The translations under genes and the position numbers were made by a program. DNA of 64,000 nt from Brevundimonas vesicularis NBRC 12165 (GTDB lineage Bacteria > Pseudomonadota > Alphaproteobacteria > Caulobacterales > Caulobacteraceae), in the NCBI RefSeq assembly GCF_001592205.1, contig NZ_BCWM01000009.1, forward strand, positions 96,707-160,706, read 5' to 3'. The notes under the pieces were generated by a model that saw only the letters and a list, made by a program, of their open reading frames with translations, was not told the DNA's origin and made no database searches. Below, piece after piece: positions 1-9,109 of this stretch (positions are counted from its first letter, which is position 1; each line of letters opens with the position of its first letter).

Positions 1-903
1 GTAGAGACGGTCGAACGCGAGATCGCCGCCGGCGAGGCCATCGGCGCCCGCCTGCTGGTGCTGGGCGATCCCGACTATCCCGAGATGCTGGCCGCGCTCG
101 ATCCGCCGCCGCCGATCCTGTGGACGCGCGGCCGCGTCGATCTGCTGAACCAGCCCTCGGTCGCCGTCGTCGGCGCCCGCATCGCCTCGGCGGGCGGTCA
201 GCGGATCGCACGCGGTTTGGCGCAGCAACTCGGTCAGGCCGGTCATGTCGTCGTCTCGGGCATGGCGCGCGGTATCGACGCCGCCGCCCACGAAGGCGCC
301 CTGGCGACCGGGACTGTCGCGGTCCTGGGCGGTGGAGTGAACGACATCTATCCGTCAGAACACGCCGACCTCTACGCCCGCCTGACCGAACAAGGCTGCG
401 TCGTGTCCGAAAGCCCGGTCGGCGCTCGCGCCCAGGCGCGCGACTTCCCACGCCGCAACCGCATCATCTCGGGCCTGTCGCGCGGCGTCGTGGTGGTGGA
501 GGCCGAGGTCCGGTCCGGTTCCCTGATCACCGCCCGTCTCGCCGCCGAACAGGGCCGCGATGTGTTCGCCGTACCCGGATCGCCTCTGGATCCCCGCGCG
601 CGCGGGCCGAACGAACTGCTGCGTCAGGGAGCCATCCTGTGCGAGGGGATCGAGGATATTGACCGCGCCTTCAACACCCTGCGAACCCTGCGCGAGCCGC
701 CTGCCGATCCGATGCGATTCGACGGCGATATCGACGACGCCTTCCTCGACCGCGTGGCCGCACTGCTGTCGCCGACCCCGACGCCGCGCGACGAGATCGC
801 CCGCGCCCTGAATGCCCCGGTGTCCCAGGTAGCCGCCGCTCTGCTGGAGCTTAGCCTGACCGGCCGCGCCGACCTCCTGCCCGGCGGCTTGGCTTCGCTC
901 TAG
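1..903 (+). CDS. dprA: DNA processing protein DprA (5' end outside window)
   Basis: DprA binds incoming single-stranded DNA and loads RecA during transformation. The frame is open from base 1, so the N-terminus is missing; 300 residues are visible. The Rossmann-like core shows SVAVVGAR, the glycine-rich GMARGID, FPRRNRIISGLS and the SGSLITA segment typical of the family. After residue 235 or so a short winged-helix-like C-terminal domain follows (SPTPTPRDEIARAL). The GTG at 58 is internal, because family-like sequence (ERE.AAGEAIGARLL) precedes it. It lies upstream of topA, the usual alphaproteobacterial order. Its TAG stop overlaps the stop of the convergent small gene at 900-1094. Identification is firm; only the true start is unknown. 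Confidence 0.95.
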   Translation, partial: VETVEREIAAGEAIGARLLVLGDPDYPEMLAALDPPPPILWTRGRVDLLNQPSVAVVGARIASAGGQRIARGLAQQLGQAGHVVVSGMARGIDAAAHEGALATGTVAVLGGGVNDIYPSEHADLYARLTEQGCVVSESPVGARAQARDFPRRNRIISGLSRGVVVVEAEVRSGSLITARLAAEQGRDVFAVPGSPLDPRARGPNELLRQGAILCEGIEDIDRAFNTLRTLREPPADPMRFDGDIDDAFLDRVAALLSPTPTPRDEIARALNAPVSQVAAALLELSLTGRADLLPGGLASL

Positions 904-1094
904 GCTGGCGGATGTCCTGCAACGCTCGCCGCCTGTTCCAGCAAGCCGGCCAGGCGCACGTCGCCCTCGTCTCGCGCCAGCCGCGCCATTTCCAGCGCCA
1001 TGGCGCCGATATATTCCCGCGTCGGAAAGGCCGCCGCTTCGATATGCGCCTGGCGATCCGTTTCGCAGGCCGATTGAGGTTGCGCCGTCGCCAT
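900..1094 (-). CDS. Conserved-looking small hypothetical protein (64 aa)
   Basis: This 64-residue protein has no domain I recognise. Its C-terminal two thirds (REYIGAMALEMARLARDEGDVRLAGLLEQA) read like two amphipathic helices rich in Ala, Leu, Glu and Arg, and codon use matches the neighbours. The start was placed at the ATG of MATAQPQ; the in-frame ATG eight codons upstream is possible. The gene is convergent with dprA and the two stops share the palindrome CTAG at 900-903. It is divergent from topA. No signal peptide or membrane segment is visible. It could be a small regulatory or partner protein, but nothing in the sequence fixes a function. Confidence 0.55.
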   Translation of the reverse strand: MATAQPQSACETDRQAHIEAAAFPTREYIGAMALEMARLARDEGDVRLAGLLEQAASVAGHPPA

Positions 1095-1232
1095 GATCGT
1101 CTCCGTTGCCAGGACCACAATCTAACCGGGCCACACTAAAACACAACTACCCTAGGGTGTAAGACGACAGGTGCGATTGACTCACGGCTCCGCTCCAACC
1201 ACGTTCGCGCCCCTTCCCGAGACCGGACCGTT

Positions 1233-3857
1233 ATGAACCTCGTCATCGTCGAGAGCCCCGCAAAGGCCAAGACCATCAATAAGTATCTGGGCTCGGACTA
1301 TGAGGTCCTGGCCTCGTACGGCCACGTCCGCGATCTGCCGTCCAAGGATGGCTCGGTCCTGCCCGACGACGACTTCTCCATGCATTGGGAGGCCGACGCC
1401 AAGGGCGCCAAACGCCTGTCCGAAATCGCCGAGGCCGCCAAGCGCGCCGACCGCGTCATCCTGGCGACCGACCCCGACCGCGAAGGGGAAGCCATCAGCT
1501 GGCACGTGCTGGAAGTGCTGAACAAGAAGAAGGCGCTGAAGGACACCCACGTCGAACGCGTCACCTTCAACGCCATCACCAAGTCCGCCGTGCTCGAGGC
1601 CATGGCCAATCCGCGTCAGATCGACATGGAGCTGGTCGAGGCCTATCTGGCCCGCCGCGCGCTGGACTACCTCGTTGGCTTCACCCTCTCGCCGGTCCTG
1701 TGGCGCAAGCTGCCGGGCGCGCGTTCGGCCGGCCGGGTCCAATCCGTGGCGCTGCGCATCGTCGTCGATCGCGAGATGGAGATCGAGAAGTTCAAGGCTC
1801 AGGAATACTGGTCCATCGAGGCCGACCTGAACGCCGACAGCCCGCCCTTTACCGCGCGCCTGGTCAAGCACGCCGGCAAGCGCATCCAGCGTCTGGACAT
1901 CAAGGACGAGGCCACGGCTTCCGCCGCCCGCGCGGCCATCGCCGCCGGCGACTTCACCATCAATGCGGTCGAGAAGAAGCCCGTCCGCCGCAATCCGGCC
2001 CCGCCCTTCACCACCTCGACCCTGCAACAGGAGGCGGCGCGCAAGCTCGGCTTCTCGGCCCAACGCACCATGCAGGCGGCGCAGAAATTGTATGAGGGAG
2101 TCGACGAGACCGGCGGCCTGATCACCTATATGCGGACCGACGGTGTCCAGACCACGCCCGAGGGCATCGCCCAGGCGCGCGAGGTCATCAGCCAGGCGTT
2201 CGGCCCGGCCTTCGTCCCGCAAGAAGCGCGCTATTACAAGACCAAGGCCAAGAATGCTCAGGAAGCGCACGAAGCCATCCGGCCGACCAACATCGCCCGC
2301 CATCCCGATAGTCTGCGCCTCGAATCCGATCTTCAGCGCCTGTATGAACTGATCTGGAAGCGGATGGTCGCCTCGCAGATGGAGGCGGCCCGGATGGACC
2401 GCACCACCGTCGACATTGAGACCGCCGACGGCCAGACGGGTCTGCGCGCCACCGGCCAGGTCGTCACCTTCGACGGCTTCCTCGCCGTCTATGAGGAAGG
2501 CCGCGACGAAAAGCAGAAGGGCGCCGAAGACGACGAGAGCGACGACACCAGCCGCCTTCCCGCCCTCAAGGAAGGCGCCAAGGCCAAGGTCGACGCCATC
2601 CGCACCGATCAGCATTTCACCGAACCGCCTCCGCGCTATTCGGAAGCCACCCTGGTCAAGAAGCTGGAAGAGCTGGGCATCGGCCGCCCCTCGACCTACG
2701 CCTCGACCCTGTCGACCCTGCGCGACCGCGAATACGTCCGCGTCGACAAGAACCGCTTCTATCCCGAGGATAAGGGACGGCTGGTCACGGCCTTCCTGGA
2801 GCAGTTCTTCAGGAAGTGGGTCGAGTACGACTTCACCGCCGCGCTGGAGACCCAGCTCGATGAGGTCTCGGCCGGCCAGCTGGACTGGAAGGTGCTGCTG
2901 CGTAACTTCTGGCAGGACTTCCACGCCGCGACGCAAGCCGCCGGCGAGCTGCGCACCACGGCGATCCTGGACGCCCTTAACGAAAGCCTCGGCGCCCACA
3001 TCTTCCCGGACAAGGGGGATGGGACCGATCCGCGCGAGTGCCCCCTGTGCCACCAGGGCCAGCTCAGCCTGAAGACCAGCCGTTTCGGCGCCTTCATCGG
3101 CTGCGACCGCTATCCCGAGTGCAAATACACCCGCCCCGTCGCCAGCCCGTCGGCTGAGGACGGCTCGGCCGAGAGCGGCGACCGCGAACTGGGCGTCGAT
3201 CCGGAAACGGGCCAGCCGGTCCAGCTGAAGATCGGCCGTTTTGGCCCCTACGTCGAAATCACGCCGCCCGAGGGCGACAAGCCCAAACGCTCGTCCCTGC
3301 CCAAGGGCTGGTCACCGGCCTCCCTGACGCTGGACCAGGCGCTGCGCCTGCTGGCCCTGCCGCGCGAGGTCGGGGTCCACCCCGAGGACGGCAAGATGAT
3401 CACGGCGGGCCTGGGTCGTTACGGACCCTTCGTCCTGCACGCCGGCACCTACGCCAATGTCTCGGACATCGACGAGGTGTTCGAGGTCGGCCTGAACCGC
3501 GCCGTGGCCCTGCTGGCCGAGAAGCGCGCCGGTCGTCCCGGTCGTGGCGCCGCCACGGCCCCGCTCAAGGACCTGGGGGCCCACCCGGAAACGGGCGAGC
3601 CGATCCACGTTATGGCCGGTCGCTTTGGGCCCTACGTCAAGTCCGGCAAGATCAACGCCACCCTGCCGAAGGGCACGGCGCCCGAAGACCTGACCCTGGA
3701 AGACGCCCTGCCGCTTCTCGCCGCCAAGGCCGGCGCCGCGCCCAAGAAGAAAGCGCCCGCCAAGAAGGCCGCCGCCCCGAAAAAGGCCGCCGCCAAGAAA
3801 CCGGCCGCCAAGAAGGCTCCGGCGAAGAAGGCCGCCAAGTCCAAGACCGAAGACTGA
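1233..3857 (+). CDS. topA: DNA topoisomerase I (type IA)
   Basis: It relaxes negatively supercoiled DNA through a transient 5'-phosphotyrosyl link. The start MNLVIVESPAKAKTI opens the Toprim domain (about 1-130, with the acidic DPDREGE motif). The catalytic Tyr is Y299 in ITYMRTDG. A zinc finger begins at C603 (CPLCHQG, then GCDRYPECKY). Two further C-terminal repeats (GRFGPYVE / GRYGPFVL / GRFGPYVK) follow, and the protein ends in a Lys/Ala/Pro-rich basic tail (about 830-874) typical of Caulobacterales topoisomerase I. At 874 residues it is full length. It follows dprA and precedes mutL on the same strand. Confidence 0.98.
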   Translation: MNLVIVESPAKAKTINKYLGSDYEVLASYGHVRDLPSKDGSVLPDDDFSMHWEADAKGAKRLSEIAEAAKRADRVILATDPDREGEAISWHVLEVLNKKKALKDTHVERVTFNAITKSAVLEAMANPRQIDMELVEAYLARRALDYLVGFTLSPVLWRKLPGARSAGRVQSVALRIVVDREMEIEKFKAQEYWSIEADLNADSPPFTARLVKHAGKRIQRLDIKDEATASAARAAIAAGDFTINAVEKKPVRRNPAPPFTTSTLQQEAARKLGFSAQRTMQAAQKLYEGVDETGGLITYMRTDGVQTTPEGIAQAREVISQAFGPAFVPQEARYYKTKAKNAQEAHEAIRPTNIARHPDSLRLESDLQRLYELIWKRMVASQMEAARMDRTTVDIETADGQTGLRATGQVVTFDGFLAVYEEGRDEKQKGAEDDESDDTSRLPALKEGAKAKVDAIRTDQHFTEPPPRYSEATLVKKLEELGIGRPSTYASTLSTLRDREYVRVDKNRFYPEDKGRLVTAFLEQFFRKWVEYDFTAALETQLDEVSAGQLDWKVLLRNFWQDFHAATQAAGELRTTAILDALNESLGAHIFPDKGDGTDPRECPLCHQGQLSLKTSRFGAFIGCDRYPECKYTRPVASPSAEDGSAESGDRELGVDPETGQPVQLKIGRFGPYVEITPPEGDKPKRSSLPKGWSPASLTLDQALRLLALPREVGVHPEDGKMITAGLGRYGPFVLHAGTYANVSDIDEVFEVGLNRAVALLAEKRAGRPGRGAATAPLKDLGAHPETGEPIHVMAGRFGPYVKSGKINATLPKGTAPEDLTLEDALPLLAAKAGAAPKKKAPAKKAAAPKKAAAKKPAAKKAPAKKAAKSKTED

Positions 3858-3864
3858 CGTTCAA

Positions 3865-3895
3865 CGTCTCCTCCCCGTGGCGTAGGGAGGAGACG
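3865..3895. repeat. Stem-loop between topA and mutL
   Basis: An 11-bp perfect inverted repeat (CGTCTCCTCCC and its complement) encloses a 9-nt loop just after the topA stop. No T-run follows on either strand, so it is not a classical intrinsic terminator. It resembles the CTCTCCC/GGGAG hairpins at 7835-7849 and 47375-47402 and may be a member of an intergenic hairpin family. Confidence 0.5.
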
Positions 3896-3941
3896 AAGCC
3901 TCATGGCGCGAATCCCCCCCGCGCCCTATCTTCGCCTGCTC

Positions 3942-5831
3942 ATGCCCATCCGCCGCCTTTCCCCCGAAACCGTCAACCGCATCGCCGCCGGCGAGGTGGT
4001 CGAGCGGCCGGCCAGCGCCATCAAGGAACTGGTGGAGAACGCCCTGGACGCCGGCGGCCGCAATATCGAGATCCAGGCCGACGGCGGCGGCCTGTCGCGC
4101 ATCCTGATCGCCGACGACGGAAAGGGCATTCCCAGGGCGGAACTGCCGCTGGCCATCGAACGCCACGCCACATCCAAGCTTGAGCCTGACGACGCCGGCG
4201 ACGTGGACCTGCTGCGCATCCACACCCTGGGCTTCCGGGGCGAGGCTCTTCCCTCCATCGGCTCGGTCGCCCGCCTGTCGATCACCACCCGCTCGCGTGA
4301 CGCGACCGACGCCTGGGCCATCACGGTCGAGGGCGGCGAGACCCGGCCCTTGGCCCCCGCCCCCTTCCCCGGCCCGCACGGCGCGCGGGTCGAGGTGCGC
4401 GACCTCTTCTACGCCACCCCCGCCCGGCTCAAGTTCATGAAGTCCGAGCGGTCCGAGGCCATGGCCATCTCCGAAGAGATCAAGCGCCAGGCCATGGCGC
4501 ACGAGGCCGTCGCCTTCACCCTGTCGCTGGACGGCAAGGTCACCCTGCGCCTGCCCGCCGAACATCCGGGCGACGAAGGCCGTCTAAAGCGGCTGTCCGC
4601 CCTGCTGGGCCGCGACTTCGAGGCCAACGCCCTGTTGATCGATCAGGAGCGCGACGGCGTGCGCCTGTCGGGATACGCCGGCCTGCCCACCTATTCGCGC
4701 GGCAATGCGGCGCATCAGTATCTGTTCGTCAACGGCCGCCCGGTGAAGGACCGGCTGCTGCAAGGGGCCCTGCGCGGCGCCTACGCCGACTTCCTGGCGC
4801 GCGACCGGCATCCGGCCGCCGTCCTCTTCCTCGACATCGACCCACTCTATGTCGACGTCAACGTCCACCCGGCCAAGGCCGAGGTCCGGTTCCGCGATCC
4901 GGCGCTGGTGCGCGGGCTGATCGTCGGCGCCCTGCGGCACGCGCTCCACGCCGCCGGCCACCGCGCCAGCACGACCGTCGCCGCCGACGCCCTGTCCGGC
5001 TTCCAGCCCCACACCGGCGTCGCATCCGGCCCCGCCTACAGCCCCGGCGCCCCGTCGGCGCAAGGCTTCAGCGGCTGGACCGGCTGGTCCCAGCCCGCCG
5101 CCGCCGCCCAGATCCTGCCCGGCCTCAACGAACGCAGCGCCCGCGTCGAACCGTCATGGGACGGCCCCTCATGGCCGTCGCAACCCGCCCAAGACAGCGA
5201 CCTCGCCACTCACCACTCGCCACTCGCCACTCAGCCGCACGACCCCCTCGACTACCCCCTGGGCGCCGCGCGGGGTCAGCTCCACGCCAACTATATCGTC
5301 GCCCAGACCCGCGATGGCCTGGTCATCGTCGATCAGCATGCGGCGCATGAACGGCTGGTCTATGAGCGGATGAAGGCCCAGATGGCCGAGGGGGCCGTGA
5401 CCCGTCAGGCCTTGCTGACGCCCGAGGTGGTCGATCTGGACCCCGCCGAGGCCGAGCGCGTCGCGGGGCGGGCCGAGGAACTGGCCGAGATGGGCCTCAT
5501 CGTCGAGGCCTTCGGCGCCGGCGCCGTCCTGGTGCGCGAGACCCCGGCCATGCTGGGCGACACGGACGTTCAGGGCCTGATCCGCGACATCGCCGACGAT
5601 CTGTCCGAACACGGCCAGGCCCTGTCGCTCAAGGAACGCCTCGCCGCCATCTGCGGCACCATGGCCTGCCACGGCAGCGTCCGCTCAGGCCGCGTCCTCT
5701 CGGCGCCGGAGATGAACGCCCTGCTGCGCCAAATGGAAGCCACCCCCCACTCCGGCCAATGCAACCACGGCCGTCCGACCTATGTGGAGCTGAAGCTGCA
5801 CGATCTGGAGAAGCTGTTCGGGCGGCGGTGA
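3942..5831 (+). CDS. mutL: DNA mismatch repair protein MutL with endonuclease motif
   Basis: MutL couples MutS mismatch recognition to strand incision. The GHKL ATPase domain occupies about residues 1-330 (start [29 protein letters not shown], the [10 protein letters not shown] loop, [12 protein letters not shown]). A low-complexity linker of about 330-440 follows, then the dimerisation domain. The endonuclease motif [12 protein letters not shown] starts at D464, and the metal-binding ACHGSVRSG and C607 (CNHGRP) are also present, so this is a nicking MutL, as in organisms without MutH. The ATG at 3942 was chosen because family sequence begins there; an in-frame ATG at 3903 would add 13 unconserved residues. 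The linker contains a heptanucleotide tandem repeat (5202-5232). Confidence 0.97.
   Translation: MPIRRLSPETVNRIAAGEVVERPASAIKELVENALDAGGRNIEIQADGGGLSRILIADDGKGIPRAELPLAIERHATSKLEPDDAGDVDLLRIHTLGFRGEALPSIGSVARLSITTRSRDATDAWAITVEGGETRPLAPAPFPGPHGARVEVRDLFYATPARLKFMKSERSEAMAISEEIKRQAMAHEAVAFTLSLDGKVTLRLPAEHPGDEGRLKRLSALLGRDFEANALLIDQERDGVRLSGYAGLPTYSRGNAAHQYLFVNGRPVKDRLLQGALRGAYADFLARDRHPAAVLFLDIDPLYVDVNVHPAKAEVRFRDPALVRGLIVGALRHALHAAGHRASTTVAADALSGFQPHTGVASGPAYSPGAPSAQGFSGWTGWSQPAAAAQILPGLNERSARVEPSWDGPSWPSQPAQDSDLATHHSPLATQPHDPLDYPLGAARGQLHANYIVAQTRDGLVIVDQHAAHERLVYERMKAQMAEGAVTRQALLTPEVVDLDPAEAERVAGRAEELAEMGLIVEAFGAGAVLVRETPAMLGDTDVQGLIRDIADDLSEHGQALSLKERLAAICGTMACHGSVRSGRVLSAPEMNALLRQMEATPHSGQCNHGRPTYVELKLHDLEKLFGRR
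5202..5232 (+). repeat. Heptanucleotide tandem repeat inside mutL
   Basis: Four copies of CTCGCCA (the second is CTCACCA) plus a partial fifth lie in the linker-coding part of mutL and encode [11 protein letters not shown]. Seven is not a multiple of three, so gain or loss of one unit would shift the frame before the endonuclease domain. Confidence 0.8.
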
Positions 5832-5842
5832 AGCGAATTTGG

Positions 5843-7303
5843 TTAAGAGAAGCGGGCTACCGCTTCCATGAGGTTGGCATAATTTGCAGGATGAGATAAA
5901 TCGTGAGCGCTTTTATTGAAAATGTAATTGCTCAACGATCTGGCCACTCGGTTCCCACTATTAATGAGATGCATCATTTCATTTTGACTTGATCCGACTA
6001 TTTTTGTTGCCTGAGTGAAATAAGATTCTGGACTCATTTCGTCATATTTATTGTCATAATCTTCAGAATAAAGAATATAATTCCAATTTGGAACAGGACC
6101 TACTGTCAGTTGCCTGGGGTTTAAGTGGAGCGATTTTGCAATCACGTGCGGCATTAGAACCGGCATAAACAGTTCATTGGGCGCAGTCACAGCAAGGCAA
6201 GTCTGAAGTATATCTCCGACAGAGAATGTTGAACTGGCATTGACGCCATACATTTCCATGTACCGGGCAATCATCCGCGAAGGATCGTCATGCCTTTCGA
6301 CCTTGCCGCGCTCTTTAGTTTGCAAGCATTCAAGCCTAGAAGAGTCTAATGAAAGTTCGCGTGTAACATGGGCCACAAGCGGCTTAAGGTCAGGCATTCC
6401 CAATGTATACTGACGATCAATAAATCGACGAAGATATGACACTCCGTCAAATTCAGGTCCATACGCAGCCTTTATAGCTTTGGAGAGTTGGCTGGAATTC
6501 AACCCCAGAACAAAGACTATACCAGAAACATCGAAAAGATGCTTCAGCTCTTCAAGAAGTTTTATGGCGTAAGGCGGGCGGCACCGATCTAACTCATCAA
6601 TTATAACAACTATTGGAGCGGTCAAATTTGTTTTGTCTATTGATCTTACAAGATCTTCTAAACTTATCTTAAGTTCGACTACAGCGCCTTGACCTGCCTT
6701 AAAATTTGCAATTTTTTCAGTCATCAATTTAGTCGATGACTTCTGCGTAATACCATCGACTAAACCGTCACCGATGATGTTACCCGCATCTTTCAGCGTA
6801 TCTTCAAATTTTTCCGCGTCGTCAGGACTTACAACGTCAAATAATTCGTTAGACACAGATTCTGTAAGTGCGAGCGCTACAGCTTTTTTTACAATTCCTT
6901 TACCGACTATTTTCGCAATCGTTCCAACTTTTCCGGTAACGATCTCCATAGAGTTCGCAACCATTTGGTCTTTGGCGGTCAGCGGGCCTAATGCCTTTGA
7001 AAGCGTGGCAGCAATAGCGGTCAGTGGATCATCAGCTAAATCGTCAGCCCAAGCATCCACAAATGCCACCGGATGCTTCACGCTGAGATGCCGCGAAAGA
7101 CGTTTTAGGAAGTATGATTTCCCTGTTCCATATTCTGCATCAACGGAGATTGTGAAGCCTTTGTGATCTTCGCGAAGGTTGGGACGACCAGCAATGCTCT
7201 CGATGTAAGCAGCCAGCATGGTCGCATCCTTCTGGCGAGAAAACAGATCGCCTGCCCAGATTTCAGCATAAGGATTGATCGGCAAGGAGTTAGAATCGGA
7301 CAT
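5843..7303 (-). CDS. KAP-family P-loop NTPase, AT-rich and probably acquired
   Basis: The protein has 486 residues. Walker A is AEYGTGKS (56-63) and Walker B is VVIIDELD (232-239), followed by RCRPPYAIKLLEELKHLF and an arginine-rich FIDRQYTLGMP segment, an arrangement of KAP-type STAND-like NTPases. Unlike many KAP proteins, no clear membrane helices lie between the Walker motifs; residues 120-205 look amphipathic. The start MSDSNSLPINPYAEIW was preferred over an ATG seven codons upstream. Base composition and codon use (TTA, AAA, ATA, AAT) are far more AT-rich than in any neighbour, which points to horizontal transfer. It is alone: mutL ends 12 bp before its stop and a phosphatase gene diverges upstream. 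KAP NTPases occur in phage defence and in membrane-associated signalling; the role here is unknown. Confidence 0.85.
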   Translation of the reverse strand: MSDSNSLPINPYAEIWAGDLFSRQKDATMLAAYIESIAGRPNLREDHKGFTISVDAEYGTGKSYFLKRLSRHLSVKHPVAFVDAWADDLADDPLTAIAATLSKALGPLTAKDQMVANSMEIVTGKVGTIAKIVGKGIVKKAVALALTESVSNELFDVVSPDDAEKFEDTLKDAGNIIGDGLVDGITQKSSTKLMTEKIANFKAGQGAVVELKISLEDLVRSIDKTNLTAPIVVIIDELDRCRPPYAIKLLEELKHLFDVSGIVFVLGLNSSQLSKAIKAAYGPEFDGVSYLRRFIDRQYTLGMPDLKPLVAHVTRELSLDSSRLECLQTKERGKVERHDDPSRMIARYMEMYGVNASSTFSVGDILQTCLAVTAPNELFMPVLMPHVIAKSLHLNPRQLTVGPVPNWNYILYSEDYDNKYDEMSPESYFTQATKIVGSSQNEMMHLINSGNRVARSLSNYIFNKSAHDLSHPANYANLMEAVARFS

Positions 7304-7373
7304 CCTTGAAGTGTGCAAATGCAAATTTTGGATTGCAATGCCCTAACGACTTAGTGGACCTTCAGATTACCCC

Positions 7374-7826
7374 ATGCCCTCCATCCTCTTCGTCTGCCTC
7401 GGCAACATCTGTCGCTCGCCCCTCGCCGAGGCCGCTCTGCGCGCCGAGGCGGAGCGGCTCCGGCTCGACCTGATCGTCGATTCCGCCGGGACCGGGGACT
7501 GGCATGCGGGCGAGCCGCCGGACCCGAGGGCGCAGGCGACGGCGCGGCGGCATGGGGTCGAGATTTCGGGGTTGAAGGCGCGGCAGGTGACGCAGGCGGA
7601 CTTTCGCCGCTTCACCCATGTGATCGCCCTGGACCACGAGAACCTGAAAAACCTGCGCCGTCTGCGGCCCGACGATGCGACCGCCGAGCTCAGCCTGCTG
7701 CTCGACCACGTCCCCGGCCGCGAGGGTCAGGCCGTCGCCGACCCCTATTTCGGCGACGACGACGGGTTCGAGATCACCTGGGCCGAGGTGACGGCGGCCG
7801 CACGCGGCCTGGTCGCCAAACTGTAA
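7374..7826 (+). CDS. Low-molecular-weight protein-tyrosine-phosphatase
   Basis: A cytoplasmic phosphatase of 150 residues. The phosphate-binding loop CX5R is at C8-R14 (VCLGNICRSPLAE) at the very N-terminus, and the general-acid Asp is D123 in DPYFGD. Length and motif order match the LMW-PTP family. It may act on phosphotyrosine proteins or, as related bacterial enzymes do, on envelope polysaccharide kinases, but no such kinase is in the window. It is divergent from the KAP NTPase and convergent with rsmD; a small hairpin lies at 7835-7849 between them. Confidence 0.93.
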   Translation: MPSILFVCLGNICRSPLAEAALRAEAERLRLDLIVDSAGTGDWHAGEPPDPRAQATARRHGVEISGLKARQVTQADFRRFTHVIALDHENLKNLRRLRPDDATAELSLLLDHVPGREGQAVADPYFGDDDGFEITWAEVTAAARGLVAKL

Positions 7827-7863
7827 CCCTCCCCTCTCCCGTTGGGAGACGGGCAGCTTCGCC

Positions 7864-8439
7864 TCACTCTGATGTCGGCGAAACCTTCAGGAACAGCACT
7901 CTGGCTGCGCCATAGTCGCGCGCGTCCAGACGCTGATAGCCAGGGGTGTCGATCTGCGGCTCGTCCGACCCGCGCTCGAACACCACCAGGGCGCCGGGCT
8001 TGAGCCAGTTTCCCTCGATCAGCCGCGCCAGCGTCTGCTCCCCCAGTCCCTTGCCGTAGGGCGGGTCCAGAAACGCCAGGTCGAACGCCTCGGCGATCGG
8101 ACCGGGCCGCACGCCCAGGTCCGTCGCGCTCCTGCGATGCACCCGCGTGCGTCCCATCAGCCCATAGGCGTCGGCGTTCTCGCGGATCGCGCCCCGCGCC
8201 CCGTCGTCCGTCTCGACGAACAGGCAGAAGCCCGCCCCCCGGCTGATTGCCTCGAACCCCAGGGCGCCCGAGCCGGCGTACAGGTCGATGACCCGCAAGC
8301 CTTGCAGGCTCTCGCCCCAGGCAGCGTGTTCCAGCACGTTGAACACAGCCTGGCGCGCGCGGTCCGAGGTCGGGCGCGTGCCGTGCCCCTCCGGCGCGAC
8401 GATGGCCCGGCCCTTCAGGCTTCCGGCGACGATCCGCAT
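7864..8439 (-). CDS. rsmD: 16S rRNA (guanine966-N2)-methyltransferase RsmD
   Basis: RsmD methylates G966 of 16S rRNA with S-adenosylmethionine. The 191-residue protein starts MRIVAGSLKGR. It has the TSDRARQAVFNVLEH segment, the SAM motif VIDLYAGSGALGFEA and the catalytic DPPY (FLDPPYGKG), all diagnostic. Its ATG overlaps the TGA of the upstream membrane protein (ATGA), implying translational coupling. An apparent upstream open extension covers the neighbouring gene in another frame and is not part of it. Confidence 0.96.
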   Translation of the reverse strand: MRIVAGSLKGRAIVAPEGHGTRPTSDRARQAVFNVLEHAAWGESLQGLRVIDLYAGSGALGFEAISRGAGFCLFVETDDGARGAIRENADAYGLMGRTRVHRRSATDLGVRPGPIAEAFDLAFLDPPYGKGLGEQTLARLIEGNWLKPGALVVFERGSDEPQIDTPGYQRLDARDYGAARVLFLKVSPTSE

Positions 8440-9080
8440 CAGGCGGCTCCGCCAAAGCACCGACCGACCCAGACCCGGCCGGCGATCAGCAGCCCCAACG
8501 CCAGCGCCGTCGCGGCCGCCAGCAGCCCGACGCCCCGCGCCATCAGGAAGAAGCTCAGCGCGCAGGCCAGTCCCGGCATCAGGGCATGGGTCACGATCAC
8601 CGTGGCGCGCACCGCCCAATGCGGTCGCGGCCGGATCGCGTCGGTCACGAAGGCGGCCCAGCCATAGGCGCCGGCGTGCATCACGCCGACCAGCGCCACC
8701 AGGCTCAGATAGATCCAGGCTCCCTCGCCGTCGCGCGGCTGTTCGTAGAGCAGGGTCGTGGCGAACGGCATCAGCACCACCCCGGCCAAGGCCAGCATGT
8801 TGAAGATCATGACCCCGTTGCTGAAACCAACCATGCGGGCGAACACTCGCCGGTGCGTGTTCCAGAAGACGCCGATGATGGCGAAGCTCAGCGCAAAGGC
8901 GGTGAACATCGGCCACCGCTCGGCCCACAGGCTGGCCCACTGTCCGTTCCAGCCTTCTGGCACATGCAGTTCGATGGCCAGCAGGGTGATGGCGATGGCG
9001 AACACCCCGTCCGAAAACAGCAGCAGCCGTTCCAGGCTGTGATCGCCCTTCGCCGGGCTCAGGTCCGCTGTCGTCGTCAT
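8439..9080 (-). CDS. TMEM175-family potassium channel-like membrane protein
   Basis: It is a 213-residue, roughly six-helix membrane protein. The first helix carries FSDGVFAIAITLLAIEL, matching the (R/F)FSDGVFAIA signature of TMEM175 channels, in which the conserved first helix lines the pore. The start was set at 9080 (MTTTADL) because AGGGGG lies seven bases upstream; the ATG at 9086 would be too close to it. It overlaps rsmD by four bases and follows the GFA gene by 29 bp, so it is probably co-transcribed with both. Ion selectivity is inferred from family only. Confidence 0.85.
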   Translation of the reverse strand: MTTTADLSPAKGDHSLERLLLFSDGVFAIAITLLAIELHVPEGWNGQWASLWAERWPMFTAFALSFAIIGVFWNTHRRVFARMVGFSNGVMIFNMLALAGVVLMPFATTLLYEQPRDGEGAWIYLSLVALVGVMHAGAYGWAAFVTDAIRPRPHWAVRATVIVTHALMPGLACALSFFLMARGVGLLAAATALALGLLIAGRVWVGRCFGGAA

Positions 9081-9109
9081 CGCCATTCCCCCTGTCGCAA
9101 CCCTTGTCG

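Noticed and set aside
1182..3053. A 623-codon minus-strand open frame across topA
   Set aside because: It has no family features, is Gly/Leu/Asp/Gln-rich as antisense shadows are, and lies entirely opposite topA.
6774..7166. A 130-codon plus-strand frame opposite the KAP NTPase
   Set aside because: It has a serine/threonine-rich, signal-less sequence with no start context, opposite a gene with intact Walker motifs.
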